NCBI RefSeq assembly: GCF_014596525.1
Contig: NZ_MSJP01000091.1
Coordinates: 1 to 59,259 of the forward strand
DNA: 59,259 nucleotides
Reading direction: 5' to 3'
From: Streptomyces sp. CBMA291
GTDB taxonomy: Bacteria; Actinomycetota; Actinomycetes; Streptomycetales; Streptomycetaceae
The notes below the pieces were generated by a model. It searched no databases and had not been told where the DNA came from. It saw nothing but the letters and a program-made list of their open reading frames with translations. A program made the position numbers and the translations under genes. Shown here one piece after another: positions 39,659 to 48,887 of the stretch. Numbering within the stretch: the stretch's first letter is position 1; every line of letters begins with the position of its first letter.

Positions 39659-41116
39659 TCACATCCGCTTGAGGACCGCGAACCCTTCCGAGCGGTGCAC
39701 GATCTCGTAGCGCGCGGTCGGATGCAGTTGCGAAGCCAGCTGGACCGGGTCGGAGACCTGCTGCGACCAGCCCCGCAGGTCGTAGGCGAGGTAGTCGGGG
39801 TCGGCGTCCTGCGAGGAGCCCGACCAGTAGACGCGGTGGTCGGCCGTGAGATGGGCCAGGAGCGACACATCGGCCTCCACGCTCGCCCCGTCGGGCACGG
39901 CGGCGACGGCCTCCCGCGCCTGCCCGACACGGGCGTCCGTGCGGTACGTCTCCGGCTTCGTCAGGGCCCGGAGCGGCAGGTTCGCGGCGAGGGTGAGCGC
40001 GACCGCCGTGGCGACCGGGACGGCGACCCTCCCGTACGAGGCGAGCCAGCCGCGCGGGGAGGTGCGCACCGAGCGGGCGCCGTCCACCAGGGCCAGGAAG
40101 ACGATCGGCATCAGGACCGCGCTGTAGTGCCAGAGCATGCCCCAGTGGTTGGGGTCCTGGGAGAGGAAGCGCCAGCCGAGGGTGGGCAGGACGAGCAGCA
40201 CCAGCGGGGAGCGCAGGGCGAGGAAGCCGGTGATCGCCAGCAGGTAGAAGAGCATCTCCCAGCGGTCGCCCGAGGCGAGTGCGTCCGTGACGACCTGCCC
40301 GAACGAGGTGTCCGTGCCCTGTCCGGTCTTCTCGATCTTGGCCCAGTAGTCGTACTGTCCGGCCCGGCTCGCCGCCGGGATCAGGACGAGGACGGTGAGG
40401 GCGAAGGCCGACGCGCCGAAGCCCGCGAGGGCCGCGCCGAGCTGCTTCTGCCCCTTCAGGAAGAGGACCGCGCCGACCATGGCGACGGTCAGCCCCATGT
40501 CCTCCTTGACCAGGACGAGCGGGGCGGACCAGGCGACGGCCGCAGTCCAGCGGCCGAGGAGCAGGGCCCGGCAGGTCAGGGCGAGCAGCGGGACGGCGAA
40601 GGCGATCTCGTGGAAGTCGGACTTGACCGCCTCCTGAAGCCCCCAGGACAGCCCGTACGCGAGGGTGAGCGCGAGGCCGGCGGCCCGGCTGCCCAGGATC
40701 TGCTGGGCGGTGCGGCCGACGACGGCGGCCGAGGCGGCGAACAGCGCGGCCTGCCCGAAGAGCAGGGAGACCGGCGAGGGCCAGATCCAGTACAGCGGCG
40801 CGAGGAGCGCGGTGACGGGGCTGAAGTGGTCGCCCAGTATCTGGAAGCCGGGGCCCTTGATGTCGACGACGGGCGAGCGGAACTCCGCGTACGCCCTGAC
40901 CGACTGCCCGAAGATCCCGAGGTCCCAGGACGGGGTGCGGAAGTGCGCGTACTGGAGCCAGGAGTAGAGGAAGTACAGGCCGCACAGGACGCCCGCGAGG
41001 ATCAGATAGGGGCGGAGCGGAGCGGGCGGGAGACCGGCGGACGGCTCGGGGTCCGATGCTCCGGGAACGCCGTCGACGGCCTCCTCGGAGGACTTGTTCT
41101 GTACGTCCAACACCAC
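39659..41116 (-). CDS. DUF2079 polytopic membrane protein
   Basis: About 485 residues with ten or more hydrophobic helices. The first loop contains SWDLGIFGQSVRAYAEFRSP and the conserved GDHFSPVTALLAPLYWIWPS of DUF2079. KSDFHEIAFAVPLLAL and the following KEDMGL acidic site resemble GT-C-type polyprenyl-linked glycosyltransferases. The polar C-terminal domain (ASVEADVSLLAHLTADHRVY onward) may bind substrate outside. Its role is probably glycan transfer, but this is unproven. The start is uncertain: GTG 41116 has GGGGGC just upstream and a TTG at 41140 opens the same frame. It is convergent with the preceding gene over a shared terminator. Confidence 0.85.
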   Translation of the reverse strand: MVLDVQNKSSEEAVDGVPGASDPEPSAGLPPAPLRPYLILAGVLCGLYFLYSWLQYAHFRTPSWDLGIFGQSVRAYAEFRSPVVDIKGPGFQILGDHFSPVTALLAPLYWIWPSPVSLLFGQAALFAASAAVVGRTAQQILGSRAAGLALTLAYGLSWGLQEAVKSDFHEIAFAVPLLALTCRALLLGRWTAAVAWSAPLVLVKEDMGLTVAMVGAVLFLKGQKQLGAALAGFGASAFALTVLVLIPAASRAGQYDYWAKIEKTGQGTDTSFGQVVTDALASGDRWEMLFYLLAITGFLALRSPLVLLVLPTLGWRFLSQDPNHWGMLWHYSAVLMPIVFLALVDGARSVRTSPRGWLASYGRVAVPVATAVALTLAANLPLRALTKPETYRTDARVGQAREAVAAVPDGASVEADVSLLAHLTADHRVYWSGSSQDADPDYLAYDLRGWSQQVSDPVQLASQLHPTARYEIVHRSEGFAVLKRM

Positions 41117-41264
41117 GCCCCCACTACCAGTGGCCGACAAAAGAGCAACTCATTAGACCAGAGACCACCCGATCGGTGGACTTCTCACCACAGGGCCGAT
41201 CGCGTGGTCGTGCGAAGACGGGCACCGGATACGCACGTCCGCTCCCCCGGCGGGAACGCAAAAG

Positions 41265-41305
41265 GGGCGGCCCGTCGGTACCCCAGGGGTACCGACGGGC
41301 CGCCC
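41265..41305 (-). terminator. Terminator of purNH
   Basis: A nearly perfect 41-bp palindrome with arms GGGCGGCCCGTCGGTACC/GGTACCGACGGGCCGCCC and a minimal loop is followed on the minus strand by CTTTTGCGTT. It lies about 100 bp after the purH stop. The 290-bp gap between purH and the DUF2079 gene start contains nothing else recognisable. Confidence 0.9.
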
Positions 41306-41406
41306 GCCGCTGTCACACCTCACCGGTCCCGCACGAGTCGCCGGCCTGGTACGGCCACCGGCCGCGTACGGCTGCCGGTCCCGCGTGGCTGCCGGTCTCG
41401 GGTGGC

Positions 41407-42972
41407 TCAGTGGAAGAAGTGGCGCGTGCCGGTGAAGTACATCGTCACGCCCGCCTTCTTCGCCGCCTCGACGACCTGCTCGTCACGGACCGAGCCGCCC
41501 GGCTGGACGACCGCCTTCACACCGGCCGCAGTGAGGATCTCCAGACCGTCCGGGAAGGGGAAGAAGGCGTCCGACGCGGCGTACGAGCCGCGCGCCCGCT
41601 CCTCGCCCGCCCGCTCGACCGCGAGCTTCGCGGAGTCGACGCGGTTGACCTGGCCCATGCCGACGCCGACCGAGGCGCCGTCCTTGGCGAGCAGGATCGC
41701 GTTGGACTTGACCGCGCGGCACGCCTTCCAGGCGAAGGACAGCTCGGCCAGCTCCTCGGCGGAGAGGGCGTCACCGGTCGCGAGCGTCCAGTTCGCCGGG
41801 TCGTCGCCCTCGGCCTGGAGCCGGTCGGTGACCTGGAGCAGCGCGCCGCCGTCGATCGGCTTGACCTCGACCGGGTTGGCCGGGGCGCCCTCGGCCCTGA
41901 GGACGCGCAGGTTCTTCTTCTTCGCCAGGACCTCGACGGCCCCGTCCTCGTACCCGGGGGCGACGATGACCTCGGTGAAGATCTCGGAGACCTGCTCGGC
42001 CATCGCCACGGAGACCGGGCGGTTGACGGCGATGACGCCGCCGAAGGCCGAGAGCGGGTCACAGGCGTGGGCCTTGCGGTGCGCCTCGGCGACGTCGGCG
42101 CCGATCCCGATGCCGCACGGGTTGGCGTGCTTGATGATCGCGACGCAGGGCTCGGCGTGGTCGTACGCGGCCCGGCGCGCGGCGTCGGTGTCCGTGTAGT
42201 TGTTGTACGACATCTCCTTGCCGTGCAGCTGCTCGGCCTCGGCGAGACCGCCCGTGCCGTCGACGTACAGCGCCGCGCCCTGGTGCGGGTTCTCGCCGTA
42301 GCGGAGCACGTTCTGCCGCTCGTACGTGGCGCCCAGGAAGCCCGGGAAGCCGCTGTCGTCGGTGGCTGCATAGTCGTCGGCGAACCAGGAGGCCACGGCC
42401 ACGTCGTACGCGGCGGTGTGCCGGAAGGCCTCGCCCGCGAGCCGCTTGCGCGCGGTCAGGTCGAAACCGCCCGCCTGGACGGCCGCGAGGACGTCCGCGT
42501 ACCGCTCGGGGCTGGTGACGATCGCCACGGACGGGTGGTTCTTCGCGGCGGCGCGGACCATGGACGGGCCGCCGATGTCGATCTGCTCGACGCACTCGTC
42601 CGGAGTGGCACCGGAGGCGACCGTCTCGCGGAACGGGTAGAGGTTCACGACGACCAGGTCGAAGGGCTCCACGCCCAGCTCGGCGAGCTGCTCGCGGTGC
42701 GACTCCAGACGCAGGTCGGCGAGGATGCCGGCGTGCACGCGCGGGTGGAGGGTCTTGACCCGGCCGTCCAGGCACTCGGGGAAGCCGGTCAGCTCCTCGA
42801 CCTTGGTGACCGGCACCCCGGCGGCGGCGATCTTCCCGGCGGTGGAGCCGGTGGAGACCAGTTCGACACCGGCCTCGTGCAGACCCCGGGCCAGCTCTTC
42901 GAGTCCCGTCTTGTCGTAGACGCTGACCAGCGCGCGGCGGATGGGCTTAACGGTGTCCGTGTTCACCGACAT
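41407..42972 (-). CDS. purH: Bifunctional AICAR formyltransferase/IMP cyclohydrolase
   Basis: A 521-residue enzyme for the last two steps of IMP synthesis. The N-terminal MGS-like cyclohydrolase domain starts RRALVSVYDKTGLEELARGL and includes STGSTA and RVKTLHPRVHAGIL. The transformylase domain carries RYGENPHQGAALY, the catalytic KHANPCG and SDAFFPFPDGLE. It ends with TMYFTGTRHFFH. ATG 42972 overlaps the purN 3' end by 26 bp, so the two are coupled. It uses 10-formyl-THF supplied by FolD. Confidence 0.98.
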   Translation of the reverse strand: MSVNTDTVKPIRRALVSVYDKTGLEELARGLHEAGVELVSTGSTAGKIAAAGVPVTKVEELTGFPECLDGRVKTLHPRVHAGILADLRLESHREQLAELGVEPFDLVVVNLYPFRETVASGATPDECVEQIDIGGPSMVRAAAKNHPSVAIVTSPERYADVLAAVQAGGFDLTARKRLAGEAFRHTAAYDVAVASWFADDYAATDDSGFPGFLGATYERQNVLRYGENPHQGAALYVDGTGGLAEAEQLHGKEMSYNNYTDTDAARRAAYDHAEPCVAIIKHANPCGIGIGADVAEAHRKAHACDPLSAFGGVIAVNRPVSVAMAEQVSEIFTEVIVAPGYEDGAVEVLAKKKNLRVLRAEGAPANPVEVKPIDGGALLQVTDRLQAEGDDPANWTLATGDALSAEELAELSFAWKACRAVKSNAILLAKDGASVGVGMGQVNRVDSAKLAVERAGEERARGSYAASDAFFPFPDGLEILTAAGVKAVVQPGGSVRDEQVVEAAKKAGVTMYFTGTRHFFH

Positions 42973-43576
42973 GAACCTTTCGTCCCTCAATGCGGTAGCC
43001 GTGCCGGGCGAGACGCCCCACGACGTCGACGAGCAGCGAGCGCTCGACTTCCTTGATGCGCTCGTGCAGAGCGGCTTCATCGTCCGTCTCCCGCACCTCG
43101 ACCACGCCCTGGGCGATGATCGGGCCGGTGTCGACACCGTCGTCGACGAAGTGGACGGTGCACCCGGTGACCTTCGCGCCGTACGCGAGGGCGTCACGCA
43201 CCCCGTGGGCACCGGGAAAACTGGGGAGCAGAGCCGGGTGGGTGTTGACGACCCGTCCGCCGAAGCGGGCGAGGAACTCCTTGCCGACGATCTTCATGAA
43301 TCCGGCCGAGACCACGAGGTCCGGCTCGTACGCGGCGGTGGCCTCGGCCAGCGCGCGGTCCCACTCCTCGCGGGTCGCGTGGTCCCTGACCCGGCAGACG
43401 AAGGTCGGCAGCCCGGCGCGCTCGGCGCGCTCCAGACCGGCGATGCCCTCGCGGTCCGCGCCGACGGCGACGATCTCCGCGCCGTACCCCTCGGGGTCGG
43501 CGGCGATGCCGTCGAGGAGGGCCTGCAAATTGGTACCGGAACCGGAGACCAGGACGACGAGGCGGGCGGCAGCCAC
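42947..43576 (-). CDS. purN: Phosphoribosylglycinamide formyltransferase
   Basis: A 209-residue enzyme that formylates GAR using 10-formyl-THF in purine synthesis. Motifs: LVSGSGTNLQALLDG (phosphate loop), the catalytic triad region VNTHPALLPSFPG and GCTVHFVDDGVDTGPII with the conserved Asp. GTG 43576 gives MAAARLVVLVSGSG as in homologues. Its TAA stop lies inside purH. It is the first gene of the purNH operon, and its promoter must lie in the 474-bp gap upstream. Confidence 0.97.
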   Translation of the reverse strand: MAAARLVVLVSGSGTNLQALLDGIAADPEGYGAEIVAVGADREGIAGLERAERAGLPTFVCRVRDHATREEWDRALAEATAAYEPDLVVSAGFMKIVGKEFLARFGGRVVNTHPALLPSFPGAHGVRDALAYGAKVTGCTVHFVDDGVDTGPIIAQGVVEVRETDDEAALHERIKEVERSLLVDVVGRLARHGYRIEGRKVHVGEHGHR

Positions 43577-44050
43577 TGGGTCACTCTTTCCGTGGTGTTT
43601 GTGCGGTCGTACGAACGAATCGTGCCGCTCGATACGGGGAACCCTACGAATGGCTCGACCGTCAGCAACGATACCGGCACACCGGACGGCCCCCACGGGA
43701 CGGGGGCGGAGCAGGACGGTAGCGTCAGGGGCCGAAGCCGGTCGCGCCCCCGACACCCACCGGCCGGGAGACCGGCCGGAGACCAGGTGAACGGCGGCCG
43801 CACCGCCCACACGGCGGCCGGCGGGGCAGTGCCGGGTTCCACCGACGAGATACACCGACGAGACGTACCGACGAGACGTACCGATGAATTCACACCGCCG
43901 GATTCACACGCGGACATAGACGCAGACGTAGACACGGACCTAGACGCGGACCTAGACGTAGACGCCGACCCAGGCGTAGACGCAGACGAGACAGCAGCGA
44001 GACCACGGGTGCGGATGTGGTCGCGACGACAGAGGGAAGACGTTCAGCAG
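43577..44050. other. Divergent intergenic region with hexamer microsatellite
   Basis: A 474-bp gap between purN and the next rightward gene. Positions 43839-43885 carry tandem ACCGACGAGACGT units and 43913-43990 carry thirteen hexamers of GACNNN type (GACGTA, GACCTA, GACGCA). The purN-proximal 100 bp have lower G+C and must include both promoters. A rightward frame is open across it, but without a start and ribosome-binding site I can support. Confidence 0.65.
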
Positions 44051-44803
44051 ATGCCGGAGCGCCCGTCCACGGACGACAACAACCCGTTCGCGCCGCCGCC
44101 CGAGGGCAGGCCGGACCAGCCGTGGCAGCCGCGGCAGCCGGAGGACCGAGGCGACGAGCCGTCCGGCGCGCCGGACTCGTCCGACGGCCGCTGGAGCCCT
44201 CGCCAGCCCGGCCCCTCGAACGACGGCTTCGGCCGCGGACCCGAACGCCAGGGCCCCGGCCGGCCCGGTCCCGAGGGCCCCGGCAAGGGCGGTCCCGGGC
44301 GCCAGGGGCTCCGCTGGGACCCCACGGACCCGGCACAGCGGCGGGCGCGGTACGCGATCCTCTCGGGCATGTGGGCCTTCTTCTTCGCGATCTTCAACCT
44401 GCCGGAGCTGGCCCTGCTGCTCGGCGCGCTCGGCGTCTACTGGGCGATCAGCTCCCTGCGCGCCAAGCCGAAGGAGCCCGCGACGGCGGAAGTGTCGCCG
44501 ACGTCACAGTCGCCGCAGCCGCCGTCCCCCGCCCCGGGGCAGGGTCAGGGCCAGGGCCAGGTCCCCGTGGTCGCTCAGGGCGTCTCCCGGGCGGCCCAGC
44601 TCCGCTCGATGCGGACGGCGGCGGTCAGCGGTCTGGTGGCGGCGAGCGTGGCCCTGATGATCGTCGCGGTGGGCTTCACGATGAAGCTCGTGTACAGCGA
44701 CTTCTACGAGTGCCGTGACGACGCCCTCACCCACGCGGGCCAGCTGGCCTGCAACGACCTTCTCCCGAAGCCCCTGCGCGCGGGCTTCGGCGTCCGGGAG
44801 TAG
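44051..44803 (+). CDS. Membrane protein with disordered N-terminus, two helices
   Basis: A 250-residue protein. Residues 1-95 are Pro/Gly/Arg-rich (MPERPSTDDNNPFAPPPEGR onward). One hydrophobic stretch (AILSGMWAFFFAIFNLPELA then LLLGALGVYWAIS) may form one or two helices. A Gln/Gly linker (GQGQGQGQ) leads to the final helix (AAVSGLVAASVALMIVAVGF). A conserved-looking end has two cysteines (FYECRDDALTHAGQLACNDL). ATG 44051 follows GAGGGAAG at about 10 bp; an earlier in-frame ATG at 44015 and further upstream microsatellite-encoded Asp repeats seem less likely. Function unknown. Confidence 0.8.
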   Translation: MPERPSTDDNNPFAPPPEGRPDQPWQPRQPEDRGDEPSGAPDSSDGRWSPRQPGPSNDGFGRGPERQGPGRPGPEGPGKGGPGRQGLRWDPTDPAQRRARYAILSGMWAFFFAIFNLPELALLLGALGVYWAISSLRAKPKEPATAEVSPTSQSPQPPSPAPGQGQGQGQVPVVAQGVSRAAQLRSMRTAAVSGLVAASVALMIVAVGFTMKLVYSDFYECRDDALTHAGQLACNDLLPKPLRAGFGVRE

Positions 44804-44809
44804 CCCCGC

Positions 44810-47176
44810 TCAGAAGGACCGCCGCCGGTCGGAGCCCCCCGGCTCCCCGGGGAGCCGGGGCGAGGAATCCCAGTCGCCGGACAGATAGTCGTACGGCTCG
44901 AAGACGACATCCTCGGCCGGTTCATCGGGGCCGGGGCCTTCCTCGGCCGGTTCGTCGAGGCGATGGGCGCCCTCGGACGGTCCCTCGGGGGCGGCCGCGT
45001 GGCTTGGCGGGGGCCCGGAAGCCGGTTCGGGACCGGAAACCGGTTCGGGACCAGGGATCGGGTCGGGGCCGTTGGTCGGGTCGGGTGCGGGGGACGGCTG
45101 GGGTACGCGGCCCGACCGGGTCGCTTCACGCGGCTCGGGCTCGCCGGGCACGGGACCGGCGTCAAGCCCGTAGCCGGGTGTCACCCCGTGACCGGGCCCC
45201 TCAGTGCCGTCTGGCTCCCCCGTGCCGGACGGGTCCGGCGCCCCTTCGGCCCCTTCGTTCTCCGCTCCGTCGGGTTCCGGCACCGTCCCGGAGCCGAGGG
45301 CGGGCCTCCGGCCGAGCACCGATCTCAGCGCCCGCAGCGGACTGAGCGGGAACGCCCGTCTCCGGCCGGGCGCGGGCTCCGGCTCGGTCGGAGTGGACGC
45401 GGGCTCCGGCTCGGTCAGGGCGGACGCGGGCTCCTCCCGCTCGGTCGCGGTGGACGCGGGCTCCCGCCCGGTCGGGAGGGGCACTGACTCCCGCCCGGTC
45501 AGGGTGGACGCGTCGACCGGGCCAGGCTCGTCCGCGAGTCCACCCGCCGTACCGGCCCCCTCGCCGGTCCGGGCCCCCGGGACGACCCCCGTCGCCGTAC
45601 CGGCTTCGATCTGAGTGTCGACGGCCGCGACCACGCCCGTACCCGTGGCCGTTCCCGGCCCCGGGACCGCCACGGGGCCGCCCGTCGGGCCGAGGGCCGG
45701 AGCAGGGCCGAGGCCCGGCCCCGCCGCCGTACCGGCCGCACTCCGCGCCGCCGGACCGAAACCGGGGCCCGCTCCCCCACCGGCGCCCGGCCCGGTCGGC
45801 GAGCCGACGGGCGTACCGGGACCGGGCCCCGGGCCCGTACCGAGCCCCGCCCGTACACCGGAATCCGAGCCCGTACCGGGCCCCGGAACCGCGCCGCCCC
45901 CCGCGTCCCGCTCCCGCCACCGTCGAAGTCCCGGGACCAGCCCCGCCCACGGCCGCGTCACCGTCCATCCCCGAGGCGGCCTCGGCGGGCGGGGGGTCCG
46001 GCGGGTCCAGGCGCGGGCGACCAGGGCCGCCGGGACGCCCACGCAGACGCCCCACAGGAACGCCGCCGAGCCCGCCAGCCACCACACCGGGCCGAAGTCC
46101 GCGAGCCGGCCACCGCCGAGCGGGCCGCCCGCCGCGCAGGCGAGGACCCCGAAGACCACCCCGCATCCCCCGGCCGCGCCCATCGCGATCAGGGCCGTGT
46201 CCCGGGCCGCCCAGGTCCGCGCGGCGAGCCCCACGTACCGGCCCAGGAGAAGCGCGGCGGCCAGCGGGACGGCCACCGCCGCCCAGTGCGGCCAGGAGCC
46301 CCGCACCTCGGTGGGCACCGCGGCGAGCAGCGGGAACGGCGGCACGGCCGGATCCCCGACGAGGCCGAGCGGAGTGGCGAGCGCGCCCGCGCCGAGGGCG
46401 ATCCCCGGCCCGAGCCCGTACGCGGCGCCCCAGACGGCCGTGTTCGGAAGCAGCGCCAGGATGAGCAGCAGGAGGGTCACCCGCCCCGACCACTCCCCCG
46501 CGAGCCCGGCGTACGCCGTCTGCGCGCGGCCCACGTGCCAGAGCAGTGAGACCAGGGCGACGAGCGCGCCACCGCCGAGGAGCGCCCCGAGGCCGAGGAC
46601 CGCCGCGCGCAGGGCGACGGCCGCCTCGGGCCGGCCGGGCAGCGGGCGGCCGAGCGCGGTCCAGACCCCGGCGCCCGCCGCGCCCACCACGACGGCGGGC
46701 AGCCAGAGCACGGCGGTGAGCCGGACGGCGGGCAGCGGGCCGCTCTGTGTGTAGCCCACGACCACGGCCGCGACCAGCAGATATCCCCCGGAGACCGCTC
46801 CGGCCGCGCCGCCGGGCGAGAAGGCGGGCCGGTCGGCCTTGCGCCGGGCGAGGGTGTCGCGGGCGGCGCGGTGGACGAGCCAGACGGGCAGCGCGGTCAG
46901 GAGCATCGGCGTGACGCCGAGGGGCGCGGGCAGTCCGCTCAGGGTGTCCATACGGACCAGGTCGACGCCGTGGGCGAGCAGCCAGAGCCCGGCGATCAGA
47001 TGCAGGGCCCCGGCGGGACCGCCGTCGGGATACGGGGAGCTGATCCAGGCGGCGACCACCAGGACGGCGAGGGCGCCGAGGCCGAGTCCGGCGGCGACCC
47101 CGCCCCGGGCACAGGCGGTGGCGAGCGCGGCGGACCGACCGCCTTGGGCCGACGAATGCTCGGTCACATGGGTCAC
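44810..47176 (-). CDS. DUF6350 polytopic membrane protein with long low-complexity tail
   Basis: A 788-residue protein. Residues about 15-430 contain ten or more membrane helices, including ARGGVAAGLGLGALAVLVVA, LGVTPMLLTALPVWLVHRAA and LLLLILALLPNTAVWGAAYG, characteristic of actinobacterial DUF6350. The remaining 350 residues are a disordered Pro/Gly/Glu tail with repeats such as PASALTEPEPASTPTEPEPA and GPGPGTPVGSPTGPG. GTG 47176 gives MTHVTEHSSAQGG, and the open frame upstream is not protein-like. The family is found near cell-division and purine genes, but its function is unknown. It is convergent with the preceding gene over only 6 bp. Confidence 0.85.
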   Translation of the reverse strand: MTHVTEHSSAQGGRSAALATACARGGVAAGLGLGALAVLVVAAWISSPYPDGGPAGALHLIAGLWLLAHGVDLVRMDTLSGLPAPLGVTPMLLTALPVWLVHRAARDTLARRKADRPAFSPGGAAGAVSGGYLLVAAVVVGYTQSGPLPAVRLTAVLWLPAVVVGAAGAGVWTALGRPLPGRPEAAVALRAAVLGLGALLGGGALVALVSLLWHVGRAQTAYAGLAGEWSGRVTLLLLILALLPNTAVWGAAYGLGPGIALGAGALATPLGLVGDPAVPPFPLLAAVPTEVRGSWPHWAAVAVPLAAALLLGRYVGLAARTWAARDTALIAMGAAGGCGVVFGVLACAAGGPLGGGRLADFGPVWWLAGSAAFLWGVCVGVPAALVARAWTRRTPRPPRPPRGWTVTRPWAGLVPGLRRWRERDAGGGAVPGPGTGSDSGVRAGLGTGPGPGPGTPVGSPTGPGAGGGAGPGFGPAARSAAGTAAGPGLGPAPALGPTGGPVAVPGPGTATGTGVVAAVDTQIEAGTATGVVPGARTGEGAGTAGGLADEPGPVDASTLTGRESVPLPTGREPASTATEREEPASALTEPEPASTPTEPEPAPGRRRAFPLSPLRALRSVLGRRPALGSGTVPEPDGAENEGAEGAPDPSGTGEPDGTEGPGHGVTPGYGLDAGPVPGEPEPREATRSGRVPQPSPAPDPTNGPDPIPGPEPVSGPEPASGPPPSHAAAPEGPSEGAHRLDEPAEEGPGPDEPAEDVVFEPYDYLSGDWDSSPRLPGEPGGSDRRRSF

Positions 47177-47295
47177 GGGGTCATGCTGCCAACGACACGC
47201 GCTTTTGCCGCGTAACAGGCAAACCTCCGTTGTGTCGCTCAAGATACGTTTATGTACTTTTTCGCCCACAGCAGCTCTGCGGGAGGTCGACGCCG

Positions 47296-48786
47296 ATGAG
47301 CCGGAGCAGCGGTGATTCCTCGTCCGACGTCAGCTTGCCGACCCCCAAGGAGCGGCGCAGGTTGCGTGAAGCCCTCGCTCTGAGCGAGGAGCAGGTAGCC
47401 GAGGCCATGGGCATCACGAAGGCCACGGTCAGGGCGTGGGAGACGGGGCGTACGGCGCCCCGGGGCCGCAAGCGCGAGGCGTACACGGCGCTGCTGCTCG
47501 GCGCGCCCGCCCCCGAGGAGCGGACCGACCACCCGCCGGAGCCCACGCCGGGCCACCTGATCGCATCCTCTGCACCGTCCGCATCGTCCGAGGTGCCTGA
47601 GGTGTCGCCTGAGGTGCCTGACGTGTCTGACGTGTCTGAGGTGTCTGAGGTGCCTGAGCCTCAAGCGCAGGCCCAAGCTCAGCCCCTGCCCCTGCCCCAG
47701 GCACAAGCCCAGGCCCAGGCAGCGACGCCCCCTCGGCCCCAGGCGCAGACCCGGGCCCAGCCCCAGACGCAGACGAAATCACCCGCTCGGACGCAAGCCG
47801 TCGAATCCGCTGGCGTACGCCCCCGGGCCGCCGCCAAGCGGGCCGCCCGGCCGCCGAAGGCCCCCGCGCCCGCGCCCGCCATCGCGCCGGGTCCCGCCCG
47901 CAAGGGTGCCCCGAAGCAGCAGGAGCGGCGGAAACCGGTGGCGGCGGCGCCCGAGGAGGAGCCGCTGCCCGCCTCCGCCGGGCCCGTACTGACACCCGAG
48001 GGGGCTTTCGACGCGCTCTACGCGCACGCCGCCACCGGGCTCGTCCACCAGACCCATCTGCTGACCGGGCGTCGGCGGCTCTCCCGCGAGGCCGTCGAGC
48101 GGGCCTTCCAGCACGCCTGGCAGCACTGGCCCGAGGTCGCCGTCGACGCGGACCCGGTGGGCTGGGTGCGGGCGGCGGCCCACGAGTACGCCCTCTCCCC
48201 CTGGCACCGGCTGCGCCGCGTCCACAAGCACCCCGACGCGCCGCCCGCGGAGGCGGACCGGCGGGCGCTGCTCGACGCGCTCCTCGAACTGCCGCCGCCG
48301 TACCGCCGCACCGTCCTGCTGTACGAGGGGCTCGGCCTGGACCTGCCGGAGACGGCCGCCGAGACCGAGGCCAGCACGCCCGCCGCCGCCAACCGGCTGC
48401 TGCACGCCCGTACCGTCCTCGGGCAGCGGGTGCCCGAACTCGCCGACCCCGGGGAGTTGCACCGGCGGCTGAGCGAACTGGTCGCCGAGGCGCCCGAGAC
48501 GTCCCTCCCGACGGCCCGCTCGGTGCGGGCGGGCGGCGAGCGCCGGGCCCGGACCTGGACGCGGACGGTCCTGGGGATGACGGCGGTCCTCATCGGCGTC
48601 ACGGGCTTCACCGCGGCGACCGCCCCGGCCCGCTACATCCCGGTGAACGCCCCCGGCGAGACCGTCAACGGCGTGCCCGTGCGCGGCGGCCCGCCGAAGC
48701 TGGGCCCGGAGGACGTGGAACTCCGCGACAAGCTGCGCTCCGAGCCGAACCCGGGCCCCGAGCGCCTGGTCCCGAGCGCCGAATAG
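47296..48786 (+). CDS. Fusion of Cro/C1-type HTH, sigma-like region and membrane anchor
   Basis: A 496-residue protein. Residues 18-60 are a clear XRE helix-turn-helix (RREALALSEEQVAEAMG-type, then KATVRAWETGR). About 130 residues of Pro/Gln/Ala repeats follow (EVSEVPEPQAQAQAQP). Residues about 200-395 look like a degenerate sigma-70 factor: a region-2-like FDALYAHAATGLVHQTHLLT with WVRAAAHEYALSPWHRLRRV, then a region-4-like ALLELPPPYRRTVLLYEGLG with ANRLLHARTVLGQRV. One membrane helix (VLGMTAVLIGVTGFTAATAP) precedes a short outer tail. ATG 47296 has GGGAGG 9 bp upstream. A membrane-tethered transcription regulator is the likely role. Confidence 0.85.
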   Translation: MSRSSGDSSSDVSLPTPKERRRLREALALSEEQVAEAMGITKATVRAWETGRTAPRGRKREAYTALLLGAPAPEERTDHPPEPTPGHLIASSAPSASSEVPEVSPEVPDVSDVSEVSEVPEPQAQAQAQPLPLPQAQAQAQAATPPRPQAQTRAQPQTQTKSPARTQAVESAGVRPRAAAKRAARPPKAPAPAPAIAPGPARKGAPKQQERRKPVAAAPEEEPLPASAGPVLTPEGAFDALYAHAATGLVHQTHLLTGRRRLSREAVERAFQHAWQHWPEVAVDADPVGWVRAAAHEYALSPWHRLRRVHKHPDAPPAEADRRALLDALLELPPPYRRTVLLYEGLGLDLPETAAETEASTPAAANRLLHARTVLGQRVPELADPGELHRRLSELVAEAPETSLPTARSVRAGGERRARTWTRTVLGMTAVLIGVTGFTAATAPARYIPVNAPGETVNGVPVRGGPPKLGPEDVELRDKLRSEPNPGPERLVPSAE

Positions 48787-48799
48787 GCCCTCGGGCATG

Positions 48800-48852
48800 C
48801 GAGAGGGCCCCGCCCTCGCCCGGGGTGACCGGGCGGGGGCGGGGCCCTCTCG
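48800..48852. terminator. Bidirectional terminator between HTH gene and sucD
   Basis: CGAGAGGGCCCCGCCC (48800-48815) plus CGCCCGG pairs with CCGGGCG plus GGGCGGGGCCCTCTCG (to 48852) as a stem of more than 20 bp with one bulge. It lies 14 bp after the HTH gene and 35 bp after sucD on the other strand. Confidence 0.9.
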
Positions 48853-48887
48853 TGCGGCTACTGGCGGCCGCCGGCGGTGAGGCCGGT

